Positions 45,320 to 53,867 of a stretch of 64,000 bases of DNA are shown here, one piece after another (the first letter of the stretch is position 1; each line of letters starts with the position of its first letter). The translations under genes and the position numbers were made by a program. The DNA is from Actinomyces sp. S6-Spd3 (lineage in GTDB: Bacteria > Actinomycetota > Actinomycetes > Actinomycetales > Actinomycetaceae), in NCBI RefSeq assembly GCF_000758755.1, contig NZ_JRMV01000279.1, positions 103,206 to 167,205 of the forward strand, written 5' to 3'. The notes beneath the pieces are model-generated. The model saw nothing but the letters and a program-made list of their open reading frames with translations. It made no database searches and was not told where the DNA came from.

Positions 45320-45988
45320 ATGGCAGAAGATAAGGACCTCTCATCGGGAACCCTGGTTATTGGCTTGGGACGCTTTGGCTCAGCCGTCGCGCTGACCCTA
45401 GAAAAGCTCGGATACGAGGTATTGGCGGTCGAAAAAGACTCTCGCCGCGTCCAGCAGTTTTCCGGTCGCATTCCCGTTGTCGAGGCCGACGCATCCTCAA
45501 TGGAAGCACTCAACCAGCTGGGTGCGCGCGACTTTCATTCAGCGGTCGTGGGCATCGGTTCTTCTCTGGAGGCTTCCGTTCTCATCACGGCAAACCTTGT
45601 CGACTTGGGCATGACCAATATCTGGGCGAAGGCAATCTCGCGCGAGCACAGCCGTATCTTGCGTCGCATCGGCGCACACCACGTTGTTGCCCCCGAATTC
45701 GATGCCGGTCAGCGCACCGCTCACCTCGTGGGTGGACGCATGATCGACTACATCGAAATGGATAAGGACGGCTTCGCAATCATGAAGCTGCGTCCCCCTA
45801 AAGAAGTTTGTGGCTTCACCTTGAGTGAGCTTGATTTGCGAGGCCGCTACGGCGTGAACGTGCTGGGCATCCTTCGTCCCGGCGCGCCTTTCGAGTATGC
45901 GGATTCCACGACGCGCATTAATCGGGAAGACGTCATCGTTGTCTCGGGTGATACGCGTCTGCTGGAGTACTTCGCCAATCGTCCGTGA
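45320..45988 (+). CDS. trkA: TrkA/KtrA-type RCK regulatory subunit
   Basis: This 222-residue protein gates TrkH. The RCK-N Rossmann fold shows LVIGLGRFGSAVALTLEKLGYEVLAVEKD and the nucleotide-binding acidic residue in VEADAS. The last 80 residues form a RCK-C (TrkA_C) domain (KEVCGFTLSELDLRGRYGVNVLGI). In other bacteria this domain binds c-di-AMP, and the diadenylate cyclase gene disA lies 1.5 kb downstream. ATG 45320 (MAEDKDL) is the best start. Confidence 0.93.
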   Translation: MAEDKDLSSGTLVIGLGRFGSAVALTLEKLGYEVLAVEKDSRRVQQFSGRIPVVEADASSMEALNQLGARDFHSAVVGIGSSLEASVLITANLVDLGMTNIWAKAISREHSRILRRIGAHHVVAPEFDAGQRTAHLVGGRMIDYIEMDKDGFAIMKLRPPKEVCGFTLSELDLRGRYGVNVLGILRPGAPFEYADSTTRINREDVIVVSGDTRLLEYFANRP

Positions 45989-46012
45989 TCTATTGCGCCT
46001 AGTAATTTTTCT

Positions 46013-46036
46013 GTCTGCGTCCACAACTGGACGCAG
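46013..46036. repeat. 10-bp hairpin between trkA and radA
   Basis: A perfect 10-bp stem (tctgcgtcca/tggacgcaga) with a caac loop lies in the 77-bp trkA-radA gap. The T-run is before it on the plus strand rather than after, so it is not a canonical terminator. It may partially separate the two units. Confidence 0.55.
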
Positions 46037-46065
46037 ATGCACCCGGCGTGGTTTAGCGTAGGGAC

Positions 46066-47424
46066 ATGGCTAAAGAGAAAAGCGTTTACCGGTGCAGCGA
46101 ATGCGGGTGGACCTCACCCAAATGGGTCGGACAGTGCCGCGAGTGCCACCAGTGGAACTCGATGGAAGAATCCGGTCCCGCTGTCCAATCTCCCGGAACA
46201 ACGCTTGCCACTACCCCGCGCCAGCCCGCACTGCCCATCAATGACATCAGTGCAGAGAAAGCACGCAGCAAAGCCACCGGTATCGGGGAATTTGACCGCG
46301 TCCTCGGAGGCGGGATTGTCCCCGGGGCCGTCATCCTCCTTGCCGGAGAGCCGGGTGTTGGCAAATCGACGCTTCTCTTAGAGGTTGCCTCGACCTGCGC
46401 CGGCGCGGCCCCGGTCCTCTACATCACGGGGGAAGAATCTGCCTCGCAGGTTAGAGGCCGCGCGGAACGCATCGGCGCACTCCACCCTCAGCTTTTCCTT
46501 GCCGATGAGACATCGCTGTCCACGGCGCTTGGCCACATCGAAGCAACGAACCCTTCCCTTGTCATTGTTGATTCTGTCCAAACGTTGCAATCGGATCAGC
46601 TCGATGGTGGTGCGGGAAGCGTGGCTCAGGTAAGGGCTGTTGCCAGCGCGTTGATCCGTGTTGCGAAGGAACGCTCCATCCCGATCCTTTTGGTTGGTCA
46701 TGTCACCAAGGATGGCGGGATCGCGGGGCCTCGTTTGTTAGAGCACCTTGTCGACGTGGTCTGCCAATTCGAGGGGGACCGTCACACGCGGTTGAGGCTG
46801 TTGCGGGCCGTTAAGAACCGCTACGGTCCCACCGATGAAGTGGGCTGTTTCGAGCTCAGTGACACCGGAATTATCGGGCTGACAGATCCTTCTGGCTTAT
46901 TCCTCTCACAGTCACAATCTGCCGTCCCAGGCTCTTGCGTCACTGTCACTTTGGAGGGGCGCCGTCCCCTCCCCACTGAAATCCAAGCTCTCGTAGCTCA
47001 TACCTCGGCCGGGTCCCCACGTCGAACAACGGTTGGCGTTGACCACTCGCGCGTGGCCATGATCTTGGCAGTCCTGCAGGCACGGCTCGGAATTGATACT
47101 TCTGATTGCGATGTCTACGCCTCGACGGTCGGAGGAGCTCGAATCAGCGAACCCGCTGCGGATCTTGCTACTGCTATCGGCATTGTCTCGGCGGTCAGGG
47201 GGACTCCCACTCGCAGCGCGCTCATTGCTTTCGGCGAAGTCGGTTTGACGGGTGAAGTACGCGCCTGTACCGGAGTGAAACGACGCGTTCAAGAAGCCGC
47301 GCGCTTAGGATTCACAACCGCAATCATTCCTGCACAAGGATGCGAAGAGGCCATGGGAGTGGAGGGCATTACTGTCTTGCCCATTTCTGATCTGGCAAGT
47401 GCGCTGCGGGCCGCAATCCGCTGA
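46066..47424 (+). CDS. radA: DNA repair protein RadA/Sms
   Basis: This 452-residue recombination helicase acts in branch migration. It has the N-terminal C4 zinc finger (C10, C13, C24, C27 in CSECGWTSPKWVGQCREC), the Walker A loop GEPGVGKST, the RadA-specific KNRYGPTDEVG motif and a C-terminal Lon-protease-like domain. Length is normal. In many Gram-positive and actinobacterial genomes radA is followed by disA, as here (71-bp gap). Confidence 0.96.
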   Translation: MAKEKSVYRCSECGWTSPKWVGQCRECHQWNSMEESGPAVQSPGTTLATTPRQPALPINDISAEKARSKATGIGEFDRVLGGGIVPGAVILLAGEPGVGKSTLLLEVASTCAGAAPVLYITGEESASQVRGRAERIGALHPQLFLADETSLSTALGHIEATNPSLVIVDSVQTLQSDQLDGGAGSVAQVRAVASALIRVAKERSIPILLVGHVTKDGGIAGPRLLEHLVDVVCQFEGDRHTRLRLLRAVKNRYGPTDEVGCFELSDTGIIGLTDPSGLFLSQSQSAVPGSCVTVTLEGRRPLPTEIQALVAHTSAGSPRRTTVGVDHSRVAMILAVLQARLGIDTSDCDVYASTVGGARISEPAADLATAIGIVSAVRGTPTRSALIAFGEVGLTGEVRACTGVKRRVQEAARLGFTTAIIPAQGCEEAMGVEGITVLPISDLASALRAAIR

Positions 47425-47495
47425 GTTTCTTCGCTCATTGCAAGAATCCGTCTAATACACTTAGAGCAGGGATCACGCATTGAAAGGCTGGATTC

Positions 47496-48566
47496 ATGAC
47501 ATCAGATGCCGCACTCTTGCGCAGCGCATTACAGGACATTGCGCCCGGAACTGCGCTGAGAGAGGGTCTCGAACGCATTCAGCGCTCCCACACGGGCGCA
47601 CTGATCGTCCTCGGCTTTTCTCCTGAACTCCAAGAGCTGTGCTCAGGCGGCTTCGATTTGGACGTGGAATTCACCGCGTCTCGTCTGCGCGAATTATGCA
47701 AGATGGATGGCGCAGTCATCATCGACCCAACGAATTGGCGAATTCGCAAGGCAAACGTCCAGCTTTTCCCCGACCAGTCCATTCCGACCGATGAATCGGG
47801 AATGCGTCACCGTACTGCACAGCGCACCGCCTATCAAACGCACCTTCCTGTTCTTTCGGTTTCCGCATCCATGCGCTTGATCTCGATCTACGTCGGTAAA
47901 TACCACCACATTGTCGAAGAACCTGAGGCTTTGCTCTCGCGTGCAAATCTCGCGGTTGACACCTTGGATCGTTACAGCCAGCGTCTCGATGAAGTTTTGC
48001 AGACGCTCACAATCCTCGAAATGCGTGATTCGGCGACCATTCGCGATGTCGCAACCGTCATGCAGCGCATGGAAATGATCCGCCGCATCACGTCTGAAAT
48101 TAACGAGTACCTTGAAGAACTCGGTTCGGAAGGACGTCTTCTCGCCCTGCAGGTTGATGATCTGGTTCGCGGAGCCGGGTCGGAGCGCGCTCTGGTCCTG
48201 CGTGATTACATCAGGGATTCTTCGGCCGTGGCGACCGCCGAAGCTGCTTTGTCTGAGCTTGCCAGTGACCGTCTTGTTGATCTTGCGGCTATCGCAAACG
48301 TTTTGGGGCTTGGCGTTTACGATCCTTCCGATCTGGACCGCATGATCCAACCCCGTGGTGTCCGGGCTCTCTCCTTGGTTCCCCGTCTCCCGTGGAATGT
48401 CATCAAGGAAATCACCAGCCACTGGGAGAATCTTGCAGATCTTCGCGAAGCCAGCGTCGAAGACCTTCAACAAATCGAAGGTATTGGCCCCTACCGCGCG
48501 AAGCTCATCCGTGAAACTCTTGAGAATCAGTTCTCAATGGCGGCAACGGGAATCGTCGGCTGGTAA
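47496..48566 (+). CDS. disA: DNA-integrity scanning diadenylate cyclase
   Basis: This 356-residue protein makes c-di-AMP from two ATP while scanning DNA. The DAC domain has DGA at 71-73 and RHR at 104-106, both catalytic. A helical spine and a C-terminal helix-hairpin-helix domain (VEDLQQIEGIGPYRAKLIRETL) follow. GAAAGG lies in front of the ATG. RadA inhibits DisA in Bacillus and mycobacteria, so pairing is functional. It converges on the end of the long fol operon with 11 bp between. Confidence 0.96.
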   Translation: MTSDAALLRSALQDIAPGTALREGLERIQRSHTGALIVLGFSPELQELCSGGFDLDVEFTASRLRELCKMDGAVIIDPTNWRIRKANVQLFPDQSIPTDESGMRHRTAQRTAYQTHLPVLSVSASMRLISIYVGKYHHIVEEPEALLSRANLAVDTLDRYSQRLDEVLQTLTILEMRDSATIRDVATVMQRMEMIRRITSEINEYLEELGSEGRLLALQVDDLVRGAGSERALVLRDYIRDSSAVATAEAALSELASDRLVDLAAIANVLGLGVYDPSDLDRMIQPRGVRALSLVPRLPWNVIKEITSHWENLADLREASVEDLQQIEGIGPYRAKLIRETLENQFSMAATGIVGW

Positions 48567-48577
48567 AACGTAGCCGC

Positions 48578-49411
48578 TTATTCGTGTTCGCCCTGCTGCG
48601 AATCCCCCTGCGACTGCGCTGATTCGGAAGGCGCAGGCGTCGCCTCGGTAGTGGCTGGTGCGGGCTGCGTAATCGTGAAGACGCGTTCGTCTCCGACTGT
48701 CTTCCCGTCAAGCATCAATTGCACGCGGTAAGTACCGGCCGGCGCGGGATCGGTCGCACCATCAGAGTTCCCATCGCGAGGAGTGCACCCCGAGTAGAGT
48801 CCTCCATCCCAGCTCAAACCGCCATTCGAGGTATCGCCTGGCACCAAGAGCAAAATGGCACTCGTGCGATCACGCTGGCATTTTGATCCGTCGTAAACAG
48901 TTTCATCGCCGCTGAGAATCTTCAGATCGATCTGTCCGAATTCAAAGGAGCAAGCAACCCCTGCTCGGTTTTCGATCGCAACAGAAACATTTTGCGTTTG
49001 CCCAACCAAGGTGTCTGATACAGATGGACGAACCGTTAGATCTGCCGGTGCACACGCAGGGATCCGGACGCGTCCATCGGCATCAACGATGCCATCGCTG
49101 CTTGCAGTTTCTCCGTCTTTCAACGAGGCCGCGCCCGTCGCTGTTGCTGTAGGTGTAGGCTGCGCGCTGGTGGGCTGTGGTTGGGGCTCTGCCTCCTTGG
49201 ACTTCGTCAGTGCCGAGACTCCCTTTGCGATCCCCCAAATAAGAAGCGCGACGATGAGAAGTAAGCCAAGTCCCGTGACGATTCTTCTCACCCACAGCGA
49301 GGTCGGGACCTGCGCAGGCCGGGCAGCACTTCGTTTCTTCCCCTGCTGGGAAGGAAAGCGACCCGAGGGACGCACGGGCCTCGACGAGGATCGTCCAGAA
49401 CGCTGTGCCAT
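48578..49411 (-). CDS. Single-pass membrane-anchored extracytoplasmic protein of unknown function
   Basis: I do not recognise this 277-residue protein. A basic N-terminus of about 42 residues leads to one membrane helix (IVTGLGLLLIVALLIWGIAKGV). After it come a Pro/Thr-rich linker and a beta-sandwich-like domain (LTVRPSVSDTLVGQTQNVSVAIENRAGVACSFEFGQIDLKI). Four cysteines could form two disulphides, and a Pro/Glu/Gln-rich tail ends the protein. Its start overlaps the DUF3180 stop by one base, so it is the last gene of the fol operon. Confidence 0.75.
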   Translation of the reverse strand: MAQRSGRSSSRPVRPSGRFPSQQGKKRSAARPAQVPTSLWVRRIVTGLGLLLIVALLIWGIAKGVSALTKSKEAEPQPQPTSAQPTPTATATGAASLKDGETASSDGIVDADGRVRIPACAPADLTVRPSVSDTLVGQTQNVSVAIENRAGVACSFEFGQIDLKILSGDETVYDGSKCQRDRTSAILLLVPGDTSNGGLSWDGGLYSGCTPRDGNSDGATDPAPAGTYRVQLMLDGKTVGDERVFTITQPAPATTEATPAPSESAQSQGDSQQGEHE

Positions 49412-49950
49412 TAGATCGCCCCCTGCGACTTTCCACTACCGGCACCCACGCGGCTCGAAGCCCCAAGTGTCCCCTTGGCTCCGTGTGCTCGTTGTTCACC
49501 TTCCTTGGCGTCATCCTTCGGATCGATGACACACCAGCGTTCAACAATGATCCCGGCGGTCCCCCACGCACAGGCACCGAGCGCACAAATCAGGCCGCAA
49601 ATTGCCGCATAAACGCTGGCTTGAGCTTCCCAGCGCGTGAAGAAAGCAAGAGACATCCCGACCATAATTGCGCTGCTGAGGATTCCCACCAGAGCGCTCG
49701 CGCGTGCAAACATTGCGATTCTCAAGGCTGCAACGGCATCAATCCACGTGGTCTTATGAGCACGGAAGCGACGAACCTGCAGGCCAAGCCACACGAGGAT
49801 TCCTGCAACAACAACGAAAACCAACGCGAGTGCGGGATGGATAATCCAGGGGCCTTGTCCCAAGCGAATCGCAACAGCAGTGGCCGCAGCTGCAAGCGCC
49901 GAGGCAGCAGCTGCCTCGGCGACAAGAAGAACAATACTCAGCGGTTTCAT
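49411..49950 (-). CDS. DUF3180 membrane protein
   Basis: This 179-residue protein has four hydrophobic helices in two pairs around a central basic segment (QVRRFRAHKTTWIDAVAALRIAMFARASALVG), the pattern of the actinobacterial DUF3180 family. These genes almost always follow folK, as here, where the start forms an ATGA with the folBK stop. The role is unknown. The C-terminal 30 residues are charged and low in complexity. Confidence 0.8.
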   Translation of the reverse strand: MKPLSIVLLVAEAAAASALAAAATAVAIRLGQGPWIIHPALALVFVVVAGILVWLGLQVRRFRAHKTTWIDAVAALRIAMFARASALVGILSSAIMVGMSLAFFTRWEAQASVYAAICGLICALGACAWGTAGIIVERWCVIDPKDDAKEGEQRAHGAKGTLGASSRVGAGSGKSQGAI

Positions 49951-52430
49951 GAGTCCTCAGGGCGACGACGGAAGACAGGAATCTGGCCGGTCACACTGGG
50001 ACGGATCGTCACATTGCGACGAACACTTGAGGAGGGAGTCTGCGGTCCCGTTTCCTGTGCCGGCCCCTGATCGATGGTATCGGCAAGTTTGGGATCCAGC
50101 ACGTGGCTGTAGCGCGGGGGAAGACTGGGTTGAGGGGGCGAAGTCGCCTCGCGAGGGGTCAGTGCGCTGGAGTCATCGACCACGCGAACGTCCTCGGAGA
50201 AAGTCCAGCCCGGAAGCGCGCGCGTTGCAGGGGTGCGCCGCGAGGCCGCAGCGTCCTGCGCTTGAGCGTCTCCTTGAGCCTTGGTTTTCTCTTGCGCCGA
50301 GGCCTGCTCGGGTCGGCGGGAGAAAAGTGAGCTTCGGCGGGGCTGCTGAGCGTCGGCCTCGGAAACGGGTGAGGTCTGCTGAGCGGTCTTCGATGCTGAA
50401 TCTTGGGATTCGGGCGCGCGGTGCGAGGGCTTAGCGCGGTGCGATTGCGCGGCCAAACGATCCGTGCGAGCACGGAAAGGACGCGGGGAATTAGCCGTGG
50501 AAATACCGGTTCCCTCCTCGGTCACAGGACGCCAGCGAGGACGGCGCTTCCTGCGGCTCAAGGGAACTTCCGCGGTAATCGGCGAGGTTGAGGGAGAAGC
50601 CTCTTCCTGCGGGTCCGTGCTTTGAATCGTGGGAGGTTCTGGGGCAACCTCAAGGGAGGCGCTCGGGATCTCCGACTCACGGCTCTGCACGCGCTCGAAG
50701 AGGGGGCGGCGCACCACCGTGGGCTGTTCGACATGAGCCGTGGGAATGGGGCGACGAGGCGCCAAAGAGACCATTCCTTCAGTGAGCTGGGTCGAAGCGG
50801 AGCTATCTGTCTGACCGGAAAGACGAGAAGGCTTCAGCGGTGGAACGTTCAGCGGTGCGGGTGCCGGGAGCTGGCGGCTTGCAAGCTGAATGGGCGCCTC
50901 ATTCGATGAAGCTATGCTGGGCGGAACGAGTGAATCAGCTTCATGCGACGGGCGATCACCGGTTGTGGGCTCAAAAGACGCTGCAGTCGTGGGGGCCGAC
51001 GTTACCGAAGGCTGCGAGGCTGCAGGCTTTGACAGCTCAACGTGGCGAGACTCGACCGAATCCACCGGGGAACTCCAACGGTTCCACAGCTGTTTCCAGA
51101 CGAAATCCGTACCTTCATCGTCGGGAGCCAGATCGGAACGAGATGCCTCGGGAAGCATGTCCAGGCGGCTTGGACGTACTGAAATACCATTCGTTTCAAG
51201 CTTGAGGGGACGAAGCTTTTCGGCCTGTTCCAGGCGGGGCAGACGCAATTCTTCGAGTAATTCGTCTGAATCAGCGATGACCGACTCGGAATCTTCCATC
51301 CAATTGGCAACCGCGTCGAGGATTCCACCTCGGTCGGGCGCTTGGGCAATGAGATCTGCAAGAGGGCCGTATCCCGAAAGCTCTGCATTTTCGTCTGCCA
51401 TGAGCCACGGGGAAAGAACAAAGGCTCGCTCGTGTGCTCGCGGATGAGGCAGCGTCAGGCGCGGATCATCCGATGTCACTCCCTTGATATCGATGACGTC
51501 GATATCGATGGTGCGCGCGCCCCACACCTCGTGGCGCACGCGTCCCAGGCGCGCCTCAAGTTCGTGGATGCGATCAAGGAAATCCAGAGGGGCAAGAGTA
51601 ATTGTTCCCAGAGCAACGGCATTCCAATAATCCGGCTGGGCATCTTGCCCCGGCCGCAATACAGCGCGGGTACGCACCAAGGGAGAGACAGTCGTGATAT
51701 CAACGTCGTCCCACTGGGAGATTTCCTCGATGGCCCTCTTCAAAGTGACGGGAACATTCCCAAGATTTCCGCCAAAGGCTAGGACCACGTCACATGTCGG
51801 AGGGCGATCATCGACAGCGTAGGCACCGCGGTGCGAGTGTTTGACAGGCTCCGCCGGGGCTTCAATTTCCGAGGCAGCTTCGCTTACCGGGGCAGTGTCT
51901 GCCTCCGAACTGGGAGGCAGAATCGTTTCAACGCCAGCGCTGGGGATATCACAGTCTTCATCTGCGCCAGTTTCAGGCGCAATCGGGCCACTGGGCTGCG
52001 TCGCTTCTTCCGAAGCCGGCCCATCGAAAGGAAGATCATGAGAAGCCGCAACGAAAGGTAGGGGAATATTTCCCTTACGGATCGTCACCGAGACATCAGC
52101 GAAAGGAACATCAATGGGAGCATCGGGCTTGTGGATGGTGACCTCAACGCCGCGTACTCGCTCATCTTCCATTGCGACGTCTGCAATCCGATGTCCCAGC
52201 GTTTCGATCAGTCGAACCGAAGGACCTCTGAGGATTGCGTGCGCTTTTTCGGCAATTTCCGCATAGGAGACAGTGTCGGCAATATCGTCACTGAGGGCCG
52301 CTTGATCGGTGTCGACCCACAGGAGGATGTCAGCCGAGAAAGATTGAGGAGCATTCCACTCCTTCGTGAGGACTCCATGGACAGCCTGCGCTGAAATGCC
52401 GCGTAATGCGATGACATCGAGCTGTCCCAC
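49947..52430 (-). CDS. folK: FolB-FolK fusion with long disordered C-terminal tail
   Basis: This 827-residue protein fuses two folate enzymes. Residues 1-120 are dihydroneopterin aldolase (FolB; ISAQAVHGVLTKEWNAPQSF, YAEIAEKAHAIL and VTIHKPDAPI). Residues 213 to about 372 are the pyrophosphokinase (FolK; VLAFGGNLGN, LEARLGRVRHEVWGARTIDIDVI and LPHPRAHERAFVLSPW). The linker 121-212 and the tail of about 450 residues after 380 are low-complexity, rich in Pro, Ser, Thr, Glu and Arg, with no domain I recognise. The start is GTG 52430 after GGGAGGTGAGGG. Separate FolB and FolK are 120 and 160 residues, so the excess is striking. Confidence 0.9.
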   Translation of the reverse strand: MGQLDVIALRGISAQAVHGVLTKEWNAPQSFSADILLWVDTDQAALSDDIADTVSYAEIAEKAHAILRGPSVRLIETLGHRIADVAMEDERVRGVEVTIHKPDAPIDVPFADVSVTIRKGNIPLPFVAASHDLPFDGPASEEATQPSGPIAPETGADEDCDIPSAGVETILPPSSEADTAPVSEAASEIEAPAEPVKHSHRGAYAVDDRPPTCDVVLAFGGNLGNVPVTLKRAIEEISQWDDVDITTVSPLVRTRAVLRPGQDAQPDYWNAVALGTITLAPLDFLDRIHELEARLGRVRHEVWGARTIDIDVIDIKGVTSDDPRLTLPHPRAHERAFVLSPWLMADENAELSGYGPLADLIAQAPDRGGILDAVANWMEDSESVIADSDELLEELRLPRLEQAEKLRPLKLETNGISVRPSRLDMLPEASRSDLAPDDEGTDFVWKQLWNRWSSPVDSVESRHVELSKPAASQPSVTSAPTTAASFEPTTGDRPSHEADSLVPPSIASSNEAPIQLASRQLPAPAPLNVPPLKPSRLSGQTDSSASTQLTEGMVSLAPRRPIPTAHVEQPTVVRRPLFERVQSRESEIPSASLEVAPEPPTIQSTDPQEEASPSTSPITAEVPLSRRKRRPRWRPVTEEGTGISTANSPRPFRARTDRLAAQSHRAKPSHRAPESQDSASKTAQQTSPVSEADAQQPRRSSLFSRRPEQASAQEKTKAQGDAQAQDAAASRRTPATRALPGWTFSEDVRVVDDSSALTPREATSPPQPSLPPRYSHVLDPKLADTIDQGPAQETGPQTPSSSVRRNVTIRPSVTGQIPVFRRRPEDS

Positions 52431-52437
52431 CGTGCCC

Positions 52438-53298
52438 TCACCTCCCTGCACGCACAAGCCTCGCTTGTTGGTCTATGGCATGGACCCTGACAGCCCACAT
52501 CCCGTCTGAAAGTGCGCGCCGAGAAATATCGAGAGTTGCTTCGTCTCGGTCCGAAAGGGGGGACTGACCGAGGAAGCGTTTCCGGGACGCACCTATAAGA
52601 ACAGGGTACCCAAGCTCCGCAAAAATCCGGAGCGACGCGACGAGAGACCAGCATTGTTCGTTATTGAGTGAAAAACCCAGTCCGGGGTCGACGATGATGC
52701 GCTCAGGCTCAACACCGGCCTCGAGAGCATCGCGAACCTGGCTTGCCACGCGCTCACGCAGCGCCACGGCAATGGGTTGGTCCCCGTAATCGAAGGATTC
52801 TTCGGGCATTCCGGGAAGCGCACGATAGTGCTGGATGACGTAGGCGCACGAGGTTTGGGCAACCGCAGCGTTCATCTGCGGATCCCAGCGCCCCCCACTG
52901 ACATCATTGATGATTGCGGCTCCCGCGTCTGCGGCTCGGCGAGCAGTGATCGCGTGAAGAGTATCAACCGAAACGACGATCCCCGCCTGAGTCAGGCGTT
53001 GGATGGTCGCACCGATGCGTTCCCACTCCTCGTCCTCGCTGATGCGCTGAGAATTCGGACGCGTCGACTCGCCGCCAAGATCAACAAGATCGGCGCCGGC
53101 TTCAACCATCTGAAGCGCGTGCTCAAAGGCAGCGCCCGGGTCAAAGAAACGCCCCCCATCGGAGAAGGAATCCGGAGTCACGTTAAGAATTCCCATGACC
53201 AGCATCCGGTCAGTAGGAAGCGTGATTCCCTTGGGAAGACGAGGCGGACGCGCACCGCCCGCGAGCGCCCAAGCGGAGGCGGCCTCGTGAGACGTCAT
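52438..53298 (-). CDS. folP: Dihydropteroate synthase
   Basis: This 286-residue TIM-barrel enzyme joins pterin diphosphate to p-aminobenzoate; sulfonamides target it. The family start [45 protein letters not shown] and [10 protein letters not shown] are all present. ATG 53298 overlaps the folE stop (ATGA); a longer frame lies inside folE. It belongs to the folE-folP-folBK block. Confidence 0.95.
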   Translation of the reverse strand: MTSHEAASAWALAGGARPPRLPKGITLPTDRMLVMGILNVTPDSFSDGGRFFDPGAAFEHALQMVEAGADLVDLGGESTRPNSQRISEDEEWERIGATIQRLTQAGIVVSVDTLHAITARRAADAGAAIINDVSGGRWDPQMNAAVAQTSCAYVIQHYRALPGMPEESFDYGDQPIAVALRERVASQVRDALEAGVEPERIIVDPGLGFSLNNEQCWSLVASLRIFAELGYPVLIGASRKRFLGQSPLSDRDEATLDISRRALSDGMWAVRVHAIDQQARLVRAGR

Positions 53299-53867
53299 CG
53301 ACGGACCCCTCCCAAGGCCAAAGACATCATTTCCGCCCGCGTTGCATCGCGCTTGACGATCCCGCGCAGAGCGGAAGTTACCGTTGAGGAGCCTGGCTTG
53401 GAGATACCGCGCATGGTCATGCACATGTGCTCGGCCTCGACAACGACAATGACGCCCTGCGGGGCAAGAACCTCATCAATCGCATCAGCGATCTGCGCGG
53501 TGAGGCGCTCTTGAACCTGGGGACGACGAGCATAGCCCTCGACAACGCGCGCGAGCTTCGAAAGCCCCGTCACGCGACCGCCCTTCGGGATGTAGCCGAC
53601 GTGCGCGTGTCCGTAGAAAGGCAGAAGGTGATGCTCACACACGGAATAGAAGGGGATATCACGGACCATGACGATTTCGTCCGTCCCCACTTCGAAGGTG
53701 GTCTTCAGGTGATCGCGGGGATCCTCTTCCAAACCGCTGAGCAGCTCGCGCCACGCACGCCCCATTCGCGAAGGAGTATCACGCAGGCCTTCGCGCGTAA
53801 TGTCCTCCCCGACTGCCTCAAGAAGAGCGCGGGAAGCATCCTCAACGCCGTGCTGATCGTAGGTCAC
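53295..53867 (-). CDS. folE: GTP cyclohydrolase I
   Basis: This 190-residue enzyme starts folate synthesis from GTP. Zinc and catalytic residues appear in [22 protein letters not shown] and [12 protein letters not shown], with the family [20 protein letters not shown] stretch between. It starts at GTG 53867, overlapping the ftsH stop by GTGA, so translation is coupled to ftsH. The ftsH-folE-folP-folBK order is common in actinobacteria. Confidence 0.96.
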   Translation of the reverse strand: MTYDQHGVEDASRALLEAVGEDITREGLRDTPSRMGRAWRELLSGLEEDPRDHLKTTFEVGTDEIVMVRDIPFYSVCEHHLLPFYGHAHVGYIPKGGRVTGLSKLARVVEGYARRPQVQERLTAQIADAIDEVLAPQGVIVVVEAEHMCMTMRGISKPGSSTVTSALRGIVKRDATRAEMMSLALGGVRR

